Source: Pseudomonadota bacterium (lineage in GTDB: Bacteria; Myxococcota_A; Polyangia; Haliangiales; Haliangiaceae). Taken from it: a DNA stretch of 64,000 nt. Location: the NCBI GenBank assembly GCA_022360315.1, contig JAKSDA010000307.1:1-64000 (forward strand), written 5' to 3'. This document shows positions 1 to 7,518 of the stretch, piece after piece. Under the pieces are notes generated by a model. The model saw only the letters and a program-made list of their open reading frames with translations. It did not search any database and had not been told where the DNA came from. Numbering within the stretch: position 1 is the stretch's first letter; each line of letters opens with the position of its first letter. Both the position numbers and the translations under genes were made by a program.

Positions 1-63
1 GATGCCAGGAAAGACGCCCAGGATGCCAGGAAAGACGCCCAGGATGCCAGGAAAGACGCTTGT
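1..63 (+). repeat. 21-bp tandem repeat, three copies
   Basis: The unit GATGCCAGGAAAGACGCCCAG occurs twice exactly (1-42) and once with a changed end (43-63). It is in frame with the coiled-coil reading frame and encodes one heptad per unit; more copies may lie before the window start. Confidence 0.9.
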
Positions 64-144
64 ACAGCCGAACAACTGGCTGCCGATCGCGCCGCCGAGA
101 TCGAGGCATTGCGGCTCCGCTTGCAGAAGTACGAAAGGTCCTGA
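1..144 (+). CDS. C-terminal end of a coiled-coil protein (5' end outside window)
   Basis: Frame 1 is open from the first base and stops with TGA at 142-144, giving 47 residues. The first 20 residues are three copies of the heptad DARKDAQ (the third modified to end in CT), followed by a helical stretch rich in Ala, Glu, Leu and Arg that ends in KYERS. Alternating acidic and basic residues in a strict 7-residue period indicate an alpha-helical coiled coil or stalk. The protein family cannot be named from this fragment. Its stop lies 349 bp upstream of hypC, so it is probably not part of the hyp unit. The reading frame is judged real because the 21-bp DNA repeat keeps it open and the helical pattern continues past the repeat. 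Confidence 0.6.
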   Translation, partial: DARKDAQDARKDAQDARKDACTAEQLAADRAAEIEALRLRLQKYERS

Positions 145-166
145 CCGATCGTATTTGCCTCGTTCG

Positions 167-273
167 TGGCCAAATGGGGGCAAATCGGCTGCGCCATGAT
201 CCGACCGGCAGCGCACAGTTCTCGGGCCGCGCACGGTGCACATTGCATGCTTGCCAATATGACCGTGTGTAGA
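167..273 (+). repeat. Dispersed intergenic repeat, copy A (degenerate, body only)
   Basis: This segment aligns by eye with the body of the dispersed repeat seen best at 36383-36624. Shared blocks are TCGGGCCGCGCACGGT (222-237 region) and a TTGC..CCAA.ATGACCGTGTGTAG tail at 251-273. The AACAGAAACGC hairpin is not recognisable here. The remainder of the gap 145-493 shows no convincing gene. Confidence 0.55.
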
Positions 274-493
274 GCCATCTCAAACCTCCCATGGCCAGGC
301 CCGCGATCCATCAGCGCTGGCGGCGTTGCTCGCTGCGGTGCCTGCTCCCGTGATGCAACACGCTCCGCGGGCTCTTCGTTCGCGCCTTGCCAGCACTGCG
401 CCTCGCAACCCTGGCTCGGTCCGATTTTTGAGATGGGCTCAGCCCTGGAAGGTGACAGAATCGTCCGGCGCGCGCTATGTTTCTCTCACTGTC

Positions 494-796
494 ATGTGCC
501 TGGCCATCCCCGGACAGATCGTCGAGCTCGTCGATCATGAACCGCTTACCCGGCGAGGCGTGGTCAATTTTTCCGGTGTGCGCAAGGCGGTCAACCTGAC
601 GTTCGTGCCCGAGGCCGCGGTCGGTGACTTTATCCTGGTCCACGTCGGCTTTGCCATCGCCAGGATCGATGCGCAGGAAGCAGAGCGAGTATTTTCGTAT
701 CTGCGCGAACTCGGTGAACTGGACGATCTGAACGGCAACAGCGATCGCAGTGACGACGGTGTGTCGAGCGGGTCTGCGCCGAAGGACAGGACGTGA
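494..796 (+). CDS. hypC: HypC/HypG-type hydrogenase maturation chaperone
   Basis: The 100-residue product starts MCLAIPGQIVEL, the signature HypC N-terminus in which Cys2 (exposed after Met removal) binds the Fe(CN)2CO precursor and the hydrogenase large subunit. The family is typically 75-100 residues; the last 25 residues here are a polar Asp/Ser-rich tail. An upstream in-frame extension exists but would place the obligatory Cys2 internally, so the ATG at 494 is chosen. The stop codon overlaps the GTG start of hypD (GTGA), so the two should be translationally coupled. HypC works with HypD, which is encoded immediately downstream, to assemble the iron ligands of a NiFe hydrogenase. Confidence 0.95.
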   Translation: MCLAIPGQIVELVDHEPLTRRGVVNFSGVRKAVNLTFVPEAAVGDFILVHVGFAIARIDAQEAERVFSYLRELGELDDLNGNSDRSDDGVSSGSAPKDRT

Positions 797-1905
797 AGTA
801 TTTGCACGAATATCGCGATCCGGCCGCCGCGCGTCGCTATGCCCAGGCGCTCGCCCGGGTAACCACGCGTCCGTGGACCATCATGGAAGTATGTGGCGGG
901 CAAACTCATTCGATCGTGCGCCATGGTGTGGATGCGCTTTTGCCGGACCAGCTCGAATTGGTTCATGGTCCGGGCTGTCCGGTTTGTGTCACTCCGATCG
1001 AGCTCATCGATAAAGCGATCGAGCTCGCCGAGCGTCCCGGTGTGGTTTTGTGTTCTTTTGGCGATATGTTGCGAGTTCCGGGCAGCAAGAGTGATTTGTT
1101 GTCGGCCAAAGCACGTGGTGGCGATGTGCGTATGGTGTATTCGCCGCTCGATGCTCTGGACCATGCCCGGGCCCATCGCGATGTCGAAGTGGTGTTTTTT
1201 GCCGTGGGCTTCGAGACCACGGCGCCGGCCAATGCGATGGCTGTATATCAGGCTCGTGCACAGGGTATCGATAATTTTTCCCTATTGGTCTCGCATGTCC
1301 TCGTACCTCCCGCCATGGCCACGATACTGTCGGCACCGCACAACCGAGTGCAGGGATTCTTGGCTGCCGGCCATGTGTGTACGATAACAGGATATCGCGA
1401 CTACGAGTCGATTTGCCGCCGTCATGCGGTTCCTATCGTGGTCACCGGATTCGAGCCACTCGACATCCTGCAGGGCGTACTGATGTGCATAAAACAACTC
1501 GAACGAGGCCGGGCCGAAGTCGAAAATCAATATACTCGAGCGGTCGTGCGCGACGGCAATCGCCACGCTCAGAAGATGATCGGCGAAGTATTCGAAGTCA
1601 TGCCGCGCGACTGGCGCGGCATTGGAACCATCGCGGCCAGCGGCTTTGGGCTGCGCGAGTCCTATGCCGCTTTCGACGCCGAGAAGCGTTTTGGTCTGGA
1701 CTGCGATGCGAATGGATCCGGCCGGACAGCCGGCGAAGAGTTGTGTATCAGTGGGCTGGTATTGCAGGGAGTACGCAGGCCGGTAGACTGTACAGAATTC
1801 GGCACGCGCTGTACGCCCGAGCATCCGCTCGGCGCGCCCATGGTATCGTCGGAAGGAGCATGTGCAGCATATTATTGCTATCGGCGAGGTGGACGAGGGG
1901 TATGA
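793..1905 (+). CDS. hypD: HypD, Fe(CN)2CO assembly scaffold
   Basis: This 370-residue protein has the HypD family length and motifs: CGGQTHSIVRHG near residue 34, GPGCPVCVTP near residue 56, and a Cys-rich C-terminal region (CISGLVLQG, DCTEFGTRCTPEHPLG) that carries the [4Fe-4S] cluster. HypD is the scaffold on which CO and cyanide are attached to iron before transfer to the hydrogenase large subunit. The GTG start is inside the hypC stop and the stop overlaps the hypE ATG (ATGA). The three genes therefore form one tightly coupled cytoplasmic assembly unit. No hydrogenase structural gene, hypA, hypB or hypF is visible in the window. Confidence 0.95.
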   Translation: MKYLHEYRDPAAARRYAQALARVTTRPWTIMEVCGGQTHSIVRHGVDALLPDQLELVHGPGCPVCVTPIELIDKAIELAERPGVVLCSFGDMLRVPGSKSDLLSAKARGGDVRMVYSPLDALDHARAHRDVEVVFFAVGFETTAPANAMAVYQARAQGIDNFSLLVSHVLVPPAMATILSAPHNRVQGFLAAGHVCTITGYRDYESICRRHAVPIVVTGFEPLDILQGVLMCIKQLERGRAEVENQYTRAVVRDGNRHAQKMIGEVFEVMPRDWRGIGTIAASGFGLRESYAAFDAEKRFGLDCDANGSGRTAGEELCISGLVLQGVRRPVDCTEFGTRCTPEHPLGAPMVSSEGACAAYYCYRRGGRGV

Positions 1906-3080
1906 CCATGGCCGAGCGACCGCCAGCCAAGCCGGCCCAGCAGCAGGGAAACGCGGACGATCGAAAATCCAGCCAGTCCGCATTCAGCTGTCCGGTATCA
2001 ATTGATCGGCACGAACGGATTCAACTCGCTCACGGCGGTGGTGGCGAGCTGATGCATCAACTGATCGAGGGCGTGTTCGCTGCTGGCTTTGCCGATGTGG
2101 GCTTGCAGCAGCACTGCGATGCAGCGCTCATCGACACGGCGCTCCTCGGCGTGGGCGGCGCGATACGTACAAGCGGCGGCAGAGTCGGCCGAGAACTCTC
2201 GGGAGGTGTGCGTCTGGCCATGGCAACCGATTCGTATGTGGTCGATCCGCTGGTGTTTCCCGGCGGCGATATCGGAACACTCTCCGTCAATGGGACGGTC
2301 AACGACCTGGCCATGATGGCAGCCCGACCCGGGGTTCTCAGCGTTGGATTCATCCTGGAGGAGGGGCTCGAAATGGCCACGTTGGAGCGCATCGTGACGT
2401 CGATGCGCAATGCGGCCCGCAGCGCAGGAGTTGCCGTTGTCACCGGCGACACCAAGGTGGTCGATCGCGGCAAGGGCGATGGCATGTATATCAACACGAC
2501 CGGCATTGGACTGGTCGTGCGTGATGTGGTGCTCGGACCCGACAAGGTAGAGCCGGGCGACGCAGTGATCGTCAGCGGCGACCTGGGCCGCCACGGCGTG
2601 GCCATTTTGAGCGTGCGTGAAGGATTTCGGTTCGACAGCGCTGTTCAGAGCGACTGTGCGCCCGTAGTCGAGCCGGTCATGCGTCTGCTCGATGCGGGCG
2701 TCGACATCCACTGTATGCGCGACCTCACTCGCGGCGGGCTGACCAGTGCAGTGGTCGAGATCGCCCGCAGCGCCGGGGTCGAGATCGCGCTCGAAGAGGC
2801 AGCCATTCCGGTCTCCGGGGAAGTGCGCGCAGCCTGCGAGCTGCTCGGCCTGGATCCGCTGTATATGGCCAACGAGGGCCGCTTTGTCGTGTTGGTCGCC
2901 GAAAGCGATAAAGACCGTGCCGTCGCAACGCTACGAAGCCATCAGCTGGGCGGGCGTGCCCAATGCATTGGCACGGTCCATGACTCGCGCGATCGCGGTC
3001 TGGTCGTACTCGAGACCGCGATCGGCTCGCACCGCATCCTCGATATGCTCAGCGGGCAGCAGCTGCCGCGGATTTGCTAG
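1902..3080 (+). CDS. hypE: HypE, carbamoyl-dehydratase / cyanide donor
   Basis: HypE dehydrates a C-terminal S-carbamoyl-cysteine, made by HypF, to a thiocyanate that supplies the cyanide ligands of NiFe hydrogenase. The 392-residue product shows the AIR-synthase/PurM fold hallmarks: an N-terminal LAHGGGG motif, a GGDIGTLSVNGTVNDLAMM segment and a VVTGDTKVVD region. It ends in LPRIC, the obligatory C-terminal cysteine. The frame is open further upstream inside hypD, but the ATG at 1902 is chosen because it overlaps the hypD stop. The N-terminus carries about 25 extra polar residues before the conserved HGGG motif. A copy of the dispersed repeat follows the stop. Confidence 0.95.
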   Translation: MTMAERPPAKPAQQQGNADDRKSSQSAFSCPVSIDRHERIQLAHGGGGELMHQLIEGVFAAGFADVGLQQHCDAALIDTALLGVGGAIRTSGGRVGRELSGGVRLAMATDSYVVDPLVFPGGDIGTLSVNGTVNDLAMMAARPGVLSVGFILEEGLEMATLERIVTSMRNAARSAGVAVVTGDTKVVDRGKGDGMYINTTGIGLVVRDVVLGPDKVEPGDAVIVSGDLGRHGVAILSVREGFRFDSAVQSDCAPVVEPVMRLLDAGVDIHCMRDLTRGGLTSAVVEIARSAGVEIALEEAAIPVSGEVRAACELLGLDPLYMANEGRFVVLVAESDKDRAVATLRSHQLGGRAQCIGTVHDSRDRGLVVLETAIGSHRILDMLSGQQLPRIC

Positions 3081-3090
3081 CGCAGATTTA

Positions 3091-3212
3091 ACATTGGTTG
3101 CGGATCAAACGAGGTGTTTCTGTTGCGAGGCCAAAAATGATAGCCCGAACGCGAAGCGGTCGGCCCGCGCACGATCGCGTTGCAGCCTTTCCAACGTGAT
3201 CGTGTGGAGTTG
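3091..3212 (+). repeat. Dispersed intergenic repeat, copy B
   Basis: The copy lies between the convergent ends of hypE (3080) and the mlaC-like gene (3231). The right hairpin arm (GTGTTTCTGTTGCGAGGCCA, 3113-3132) and the body (GCGGTCGGCCCGCGCAC, then CCTTTCCAACGTGATCGTGTGG to 3212) match the full copy at 36383-36624. The left hairpin arm is eroded. Confidence 0.75.
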
Positions 3213-3230
3213 GCCAACAAGCGATACCAG

Positions 3231-3857
3231 CTACTGCTGGGTTTTCTCGGCCTTCCGCTTCATGCGCGCGATCAGGTCATCGAATCCCCGTTTGGCGATG
3301 ATCCTATTGAACTGTGCCCGGTAGTTTTCGACCAGTCCGACGCCATCGGTGACAATGTCGAACGCGCGCAGGTTCTTGCCGTCCTTGCGCAGTACATAAT
3401 CGATCGCAATCGTATAGGGCCGGCCGCGGCGTTTTGTCTTGATCTCGGTCGATACGATCAAGTCGTCGCCTTTTTCCTTTTCGCCAGTATAGGCCACCTG
3501 GTACTCGAGGTTGGCGCGCAGACCCTTTACGTAGTTGCCCTCAATGAGCTGGCGCAACAGGGCCAAGAACTGGCTTTTTTGCGCCTTGGTGAGACCTTGC
3601 CAGTGGTCCGTCAAGGCCCGGCGGCCGAGGGCATCGACATCGAGAAAATCGCGTACGCTGGAGGTTACCTGAGCGGCCAGGCGCTTCTCGTCAGCGCTGC
3701 CAGGCGCGGCCTTCTGCTTCAGCAGCGCGGTAATGGTCGCGTTGGCTCTGCGCACCGCACGCGTGCCCGGACCATCCTCGGCAGCGGCAATGCGAATGTG
3801 GCTCGCCCCGATGAGCAGGGCAATGGTAGTCAATCCAATCAATGCAAGTCGGCACAC
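3231..3857 (-). CDS. MlaC/Ttg2D-like periplasmic phospholipid carrier
   Basis: The 208-residue product begins with a signal peptide (hydrophobic residues 3-18, likely cleavage after the Ala-rich AAA near residue 26). It is followed by an MlaC-type domain with the pattern VRDFLDVDALGRRAL, LTKAQKSQFLALLRQLIEGNY and a late DGVGLVENYRAQFNRII. MlaC proteins ferry phospholipids between outer- and inner-membrane Mla complexes; the family length is about 200 residues. The start is GTG with a strong AGGAG ribosome site six bases upstream. No mlaE, mlaF or mlaD neighbours are present, so this is an isolated family member. It is separated from the upstream operon by a hairpin-only copy of the dispersed repeat. 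The C-terminus is unusually basic. Confidence 0.8.
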   Translation of the reverse strand: MCRLALIGLTTIALLIGASHIRIAAAEDGPGTRAVRRANATITALLKQKAAPGSADEKRLAAQVTSSVRDFLDVDALGRRALTDHWQGLTKAQKSQFLALLRQLIEGNYVKGLRANLEYQVAYTGEKEKGDDLIVSTEIKTKRRGRPYTIAIDYVLRKDGKNLRAFDIVTDGVGLVENYRAQFNRIIAKRGFDDLIARMKRKAEKTQQ

Positions 3858-3885
3858 GATTCGCTCCTGGCAACAGGTTGAATCC

Positions 3886-3929
3886 TACAGAAACGCCTTA
3901 TTTGATCCACACCTAATGCGTTCTGTTTA
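3886..3929 (-). repeat. Dispersed repeat, copy C (hairpin only)
   Basis: Read on the minus strand this is AACAGAACGC-ATTAGGTGTGGATCAAATAA-GGCGTTTCTGT, the hairpin module of the dispersed repeat with a stem of about 10 bp. It lies between the stop of the PhnD-like gene (4024) and the start of the mlaC-like gene (3857), where it could end or separate transcripts. Confidence 0.75.
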
Positions 3930-4023
3930 GTGACGCGTCTTGCCGGCGACGAATTCACCGGGACAGATCGGCGGCCTGGCCGCTCTGTCCAAGAACTGCC
4001 AGAACCCGCCCGCTGGAGCCGGG

Positions 4024-4959
4024 CTACCTGCCTTTTTTCACCCTTGCACTCGCCTTGACTGGAGCAGAGACCAACTCACTGAGGTCGCTCGTCGCAATGG
4101 CGAACTTTCGGTTGTCCAGGATCCCGCTCACTGCCAGCCGAGCAGGCTTGGGTACAGCCATGACACCCCGGCGCTTGGATTTGCCAAACTGAGCCCGCAG
4201 AGCCTGGTAATTTCCCTGCTTGGCTGGGGCAAAGCCCGAAATGACACCGCGCCCCGAGTAGCTGAGAACCGCCCTGCTGAATTCTTTAGAGGCCGTTCGG
4301 TCGGCGTTCTTGGTCGCGACAAACATCGGCAGGCCGACTGTGCGCAGAGTCAAAACGCGGTTCACATCACTGGGAAGAGAGGTTCCTTCGGGGACCAGCG
4401 CTGCCTTTACACGGCCCACGCTCACCATGGTTGCCGCGGCATTGGCGTTGGGCGCGGTGGTGATCTTGCGGAAGAATTTGACGTCGACCTCACCCTCGAG
4501 CAGCACATTGGTGACAAAACCGGGCACCTTGGCTCCGACTTTGGGCACAGCGATCTGCTTGCTCTTGAGGTCGGCGAGCGAGGTGACGCCGCCGGACGAG
4601 ATCAGAAGCCAGGATACGGTCGAGCGGCCGTTTCGCATGGCCGCGGCCAACATGGTATAGGGCAGACGGCGCGCCGCTGCGTAGGGGGCGTCGACCACGG
4701 CAAACTGAATTTCGCCCTTCTTGATCGCCGAGGTGAATGAACGCGCCCGAGAATACACCCGGCCCGAAACTGTCCTGCCAGTGACCGCGGCCAGGTGCGA
4801 GGCCAGGTTGTTGACAAACTCGACCCTCTCGCTCGGCCCGCCAATGGGCGTGGTCGGTGCGAACAAGCCGACGGTTATGCCCTTGCTCTGCGCCGATGCC
4901 GGACTGGCGGATAGAGCCAGCCCGAGCGCGAACACTGCTGCGGGTAGTGCGCGATTCAC
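4024..4959 (-). CDS. PhnD-like (phosphonate/phosphate) periplasmic binding protein
   Basis: The 311-residue product has a classical signal peptide (residues 1-23, ending ASPASAQ). Its fold pattern is that of the PhnD/type-2 periplasmic-binding family: an early GLFAPTTP strand, SAIKKGEIQFAVVDAPYA, SLADLKSKQIAVPKVG, and a ligand-cradle segment with alternating hydrophobics. The start GTG overlaps the TGA of the upstream TPR gene (GTGA), so the two are coupled. No ABC permease or ATPase lies nearby. It may therefore be an orphan sensor or scavenger rather than a transporter subunit. The ligand cannot be predicted; phosphonate binding is only the family name. The C-terminus is basic. Confidence 0.7.
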   Translation of the reverse strand: MNRALPAAVFALGLALSASPASAQSKGITVGLFAPTTPIGGPSERVEFVNNLASHLAAVTGRTVSGRVYSRARSFTSAIKKGEIQFAVVDAPYAAARRLPYTMLAAAMRNGRSTVSWLLISSGGVTSLADLKSKQIAVPKVGAKVPGFVTNVLLEGEVDVKFFRKITTAPNANAAATMVSVGRVKAALVPEGTSLPSDVNRVLTLRTVGLPMFVATKNADRTASKEFSRAVLSYSGRGVISGFAPAKQGNYQALRAQFGKSKRRGVMAVPKPARLAVSGILDNRKFAIATSDLSELVSAPVKASARVKKGR

Positions 4960-7493
4960 TTGTTACCTCCCTTGGCCGATCCCCAAAGGCGTTCTTTTCC
5001 GCGGATCCAGCTCTTGACGGCAGAAGAGCGTACACCCGCCGCCACACTGCGCCGGTAGTACTTCAGCGCCTTGAGTGGCTCGGATTTGTAATCGTACGCA
5101 ATGCCCAGATTGAGCAGGGCTTCGGGAACACTGGTGCCCTTGCCCTGCATGAGTCGGATGGCGCGATCAACTCGCCCCGAGGCCAAGTCGAGCACGGCCA
5201 TGTTGTGGTCGATCTCGACGCTCTGCGAGCCGTAGCGGCGCGCGGTGTCGAGAAAAGCGCGGGCCCGTTTGAGCCGGTTGTTCTGATAGGCATCAACCGC
5301 AGCGCGAACTGCGATGTCGCGCGCCGCAGTTCGCACCAGCAGCGCGGCCGGCCCCCTGGCCTTGCGCCGCATGGCACCGAGCCGGCGCAGTGCTTTGCGC
5401 GCAGTGCGCGCAGTAGCACCTTCATTCCAGGCGATGAGAATCTGGACCGCGAGTTCGTCCGCAGGTGCGACAAAATCGCAGCGGACCCGTTCATCTTCCA
5501 GTCGCTTCAACAGCTTCAGCGCGGGCCGACGGGTACCGCTGCCAGTGGCCGCCAGAGCGAGATCGCAATCCAGCTTATTGCGGGTCTTTTTGGCCACACC
5601 ATTGGGCAGCTTGTCGGCCACCCGACTGAGCAGCTTGTAGGCGCGCGGAAAATTGGCCACCTTCATGTCTGCTGTGGCCATCTTGCGGCCCGCGACCACG
5701 TAGTTTTCGGCCACACGGGCGCGTTGAGCAGATCCGACAGCAGTCTTGAGGGCATCTTCCAGAAGCCCCAGAGCCTTGTCATTCTCGCCTGCGGCGAGCA
5801 AGGCCGCCGCGTGGTCGAGGTCGATCTTGGTCGCGTGGCGCTTGTCCGACCTCGGCGTGAGCTTGCCGGCCCGGACGTAGAGCCGGATCGCGTCCTTGTG
5901 CTTACCGGTCGCGTAGTAAGCGCGGCCGAGTAAATGGTGGGGAAGCGGCTGATCGTCAGCCGCCTCGACGGCTTTTTTGAGCGGCGCAATGGCAGCCTTA
6001 GCCCGGCCCGCGACAAGGCGAATCGCGCCCAGGTTGCGCCAGGTGTCGGCGCTGCCGCCAACCGCGTCCGCCCGCACCAAATAACCCTCGGCTTTTTTGC
6101 CGTCGCCGGCCTGAAATGCAGCAATGGCCACGACGTTGAGCGCCTCGATCAACGGCTTTCGCGCCCGCTTCTGCCCGGCGTCGAGTTCGATCGCCTTCTC
6201 CAGGTGCCCGATGGCCGTGTCGGCTTCACCCAGCTCGTAAACCGCGATACCGAGCAAGGTCCGCGCTGTCGCAAAATTGGGGTTCTTCTTCACAAACGGG
6301 ACGAATCGCTGCCGGACCACGGCGAATTTGCCCGATGCGTTCAACGCCTCGCCGAGCTCGATCGTCCACTCGCTCTCGACCTCCGGTGGCGGCTTGCTGC
6401 CGAGCAGACGATCGGCCGCCAGCTCCGGTTTGCCGGCCAGGCGCTCGATGCGAGCCAGTTTGAGGGTGTACATGCGGTTTTTTGGGGCCCGTTTACTGGC
6501 CTCGAGCATCGCAGTCATGCTGCCCTGGAAATCTCGATTGGCCAGCCGCGCTTCGGCCAGTAGCGCCCAGGCAGCGGCCACATTGCCGATCTTGGCGCGA
6601 TTCGATTCAGCCGCGGCAAGGATCTGCTGGGCATCGGCAAGGGCCTGCTTGGCCTCGCCAACCAATAGGGCACAGCGCGTGCGGACCATGAGGACCTCGA
6701 GGTACTTCGCGGCGAGATCGTCCATATCGCGCAATAGCGGCAGAGCTTCGCGACAATCCATGGCTGCAGCAGACCACGCCTGGCCCATGCGGCCGAGTAC
6801 ACTGTTGGGCTGCTCGCGCCTGATCCGCTCGTACAGCTTCCTGGCCTTGCCGGGACTTCCCGAGCGCAAATACGCATTGGCCAGATCGAGCCGATGGGTC
6901 GAGTCTTCGGCTTTGAGCTGCGAAGGACGGGTTTTTAAGTAAGACTCGTAGGCAGTGATGGCCTCGGGCCACTGCTTCTTCTGAACGTAGTGGCTGCCCA
7001 GGCGAAGATGAGCTTCGAAGCGATCTGGCCAGCTCGAGACCACTTGCTCGAGAATCGGCACCCCGTCGCTCTCGCGCTCGGCGAGCATGAGTTGACTTCC
7101 CAGGGTGGTGAGCACGTAGGGATTGTCGGGAGCGAGACGCCGGGCCCGACGCATCATGGCAATGCCTTTGTCGTACTCCTTAAAAACGCCGTGGACCGTG
7201 GCGCGGAGAACATAAGCCTCGACGCGCCGCGGGTTGACCTGCAGCGCCCGATCGAGCAGGACAGCCGCCTCACGGTACTTCTTCTCGGCCATGGCCTGGC
7301 GAGCTTCGCTCACCAGAAGCGCATCCTCTTCGTCGTCGGATTGCGCCCAGGCGGGCACCGCGGCGGTGGCGAAAATCATTAACATCGCGGCAACGCGAAC
7401 TGCCCGACGCCCGACAAACATCCAGCCAGCTGGCTGGCGGAGCACAGAAGAGCTCAAATCGCCGGGATATCCGGGCGAAATTGCACGTATCAT
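4956..7493 (-). CDS. Large secreted TPR-repeat protein
   Basis: The 845-residue product is almost entirely tetratricopeptide helices, with repeated A-x-x-x-Y/A-P patterns such as ALQVNPRRVEAYVLRA, RLAPDNPYVLTTLG and AIELDAGQKRARKPL. A signal-peptide-like segment (RRAVRVAAMLMIFATAAVPAWAQ) ends near residue 51. The ATG at 7493 has a good AGGAG site six bases upstream, but leaves a 24-residue pre-sequence. An internal ATG at 7421 would give a more usual signal peptide but has no clear ribosome site. The gene lies 25 bp after the SpoIIE-type phosphatase and overlaps the PhnD-like gene, so the three look like one operon. TPR proteins scaffold complexes; the partner is unknown but is plausibly periplasmic. 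Confidence 0.85.
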   Translation of the reverse strand: MIRAISPGYPGDLSSSVLRQPAGWMFVGRRAVRVAAMLMIFATAAVPAWAQSDDEEDALLVSEARQAMAEKKYREAAVLLDRALQVNPRRVEAYVLRATVHGVFKEYDKGIAMMRRARRLAPDNPYVLTTLGSQLMLAERESDGVPILEQVVSSWPDRFEAHLRLGSHYVQKKQWPEAITAYESYLKTRPSQLKAEDSTHRLDLANAYLRSGSPGKARKLYERIRREQPNSVLGRMGQAWSAAAMDCREALPLLRDMDDLAAKYLEVLMVRTRCALLVGEAKQALADAQQILAAAESNRAKIGNVAAAWALLAEARLANRDFQGSMTAMLEASKRAPKNRMYTLKLARIERLAGKPELAADRLLGSKPPPEVESEWTIELGEALNASGKFAVVRQRFVPFVKKNPNFATARTLLGIAVYELGEADTAIGHLEKAIELDAGQKRARKPLIEALNVVAIAAFQAGDGKKAEGYLVRADAVGGSADTWRNLGAIRLVAGRAKAAIAPLKKAVEAADDQPLPHHLLGRAYYATGKHKDAIRLYVRAGKLTPRSDKRHATKIDLDHAAALLAAGENDKALGLLEDALKTAVGSAQRARVAENYVVAGRKMATADMKVANFPRAYKLLSRVADKLPNGVAKKTRNKLDCDLALAATGSGTRRPALKLLKRLEDERVRCDFVAPADELAVQILIAWNEGATARTARKALRRLGAMRRKARGPAALLVRTAARDIAVRAAVDAYQNNRLKRARAFLDTARRYGSQSVEIDHNMAVLDLASGRVDRAIRLMQGKGTSVPEALLNLGIAYDYKSEPLKALKYYRRSVAAGVRSSAVKSWIRGKERLWGSAKGGNK

Positions 7494-7518
7494 GGATGAC
7501 TCCTGGCTGGCCTGGTCG

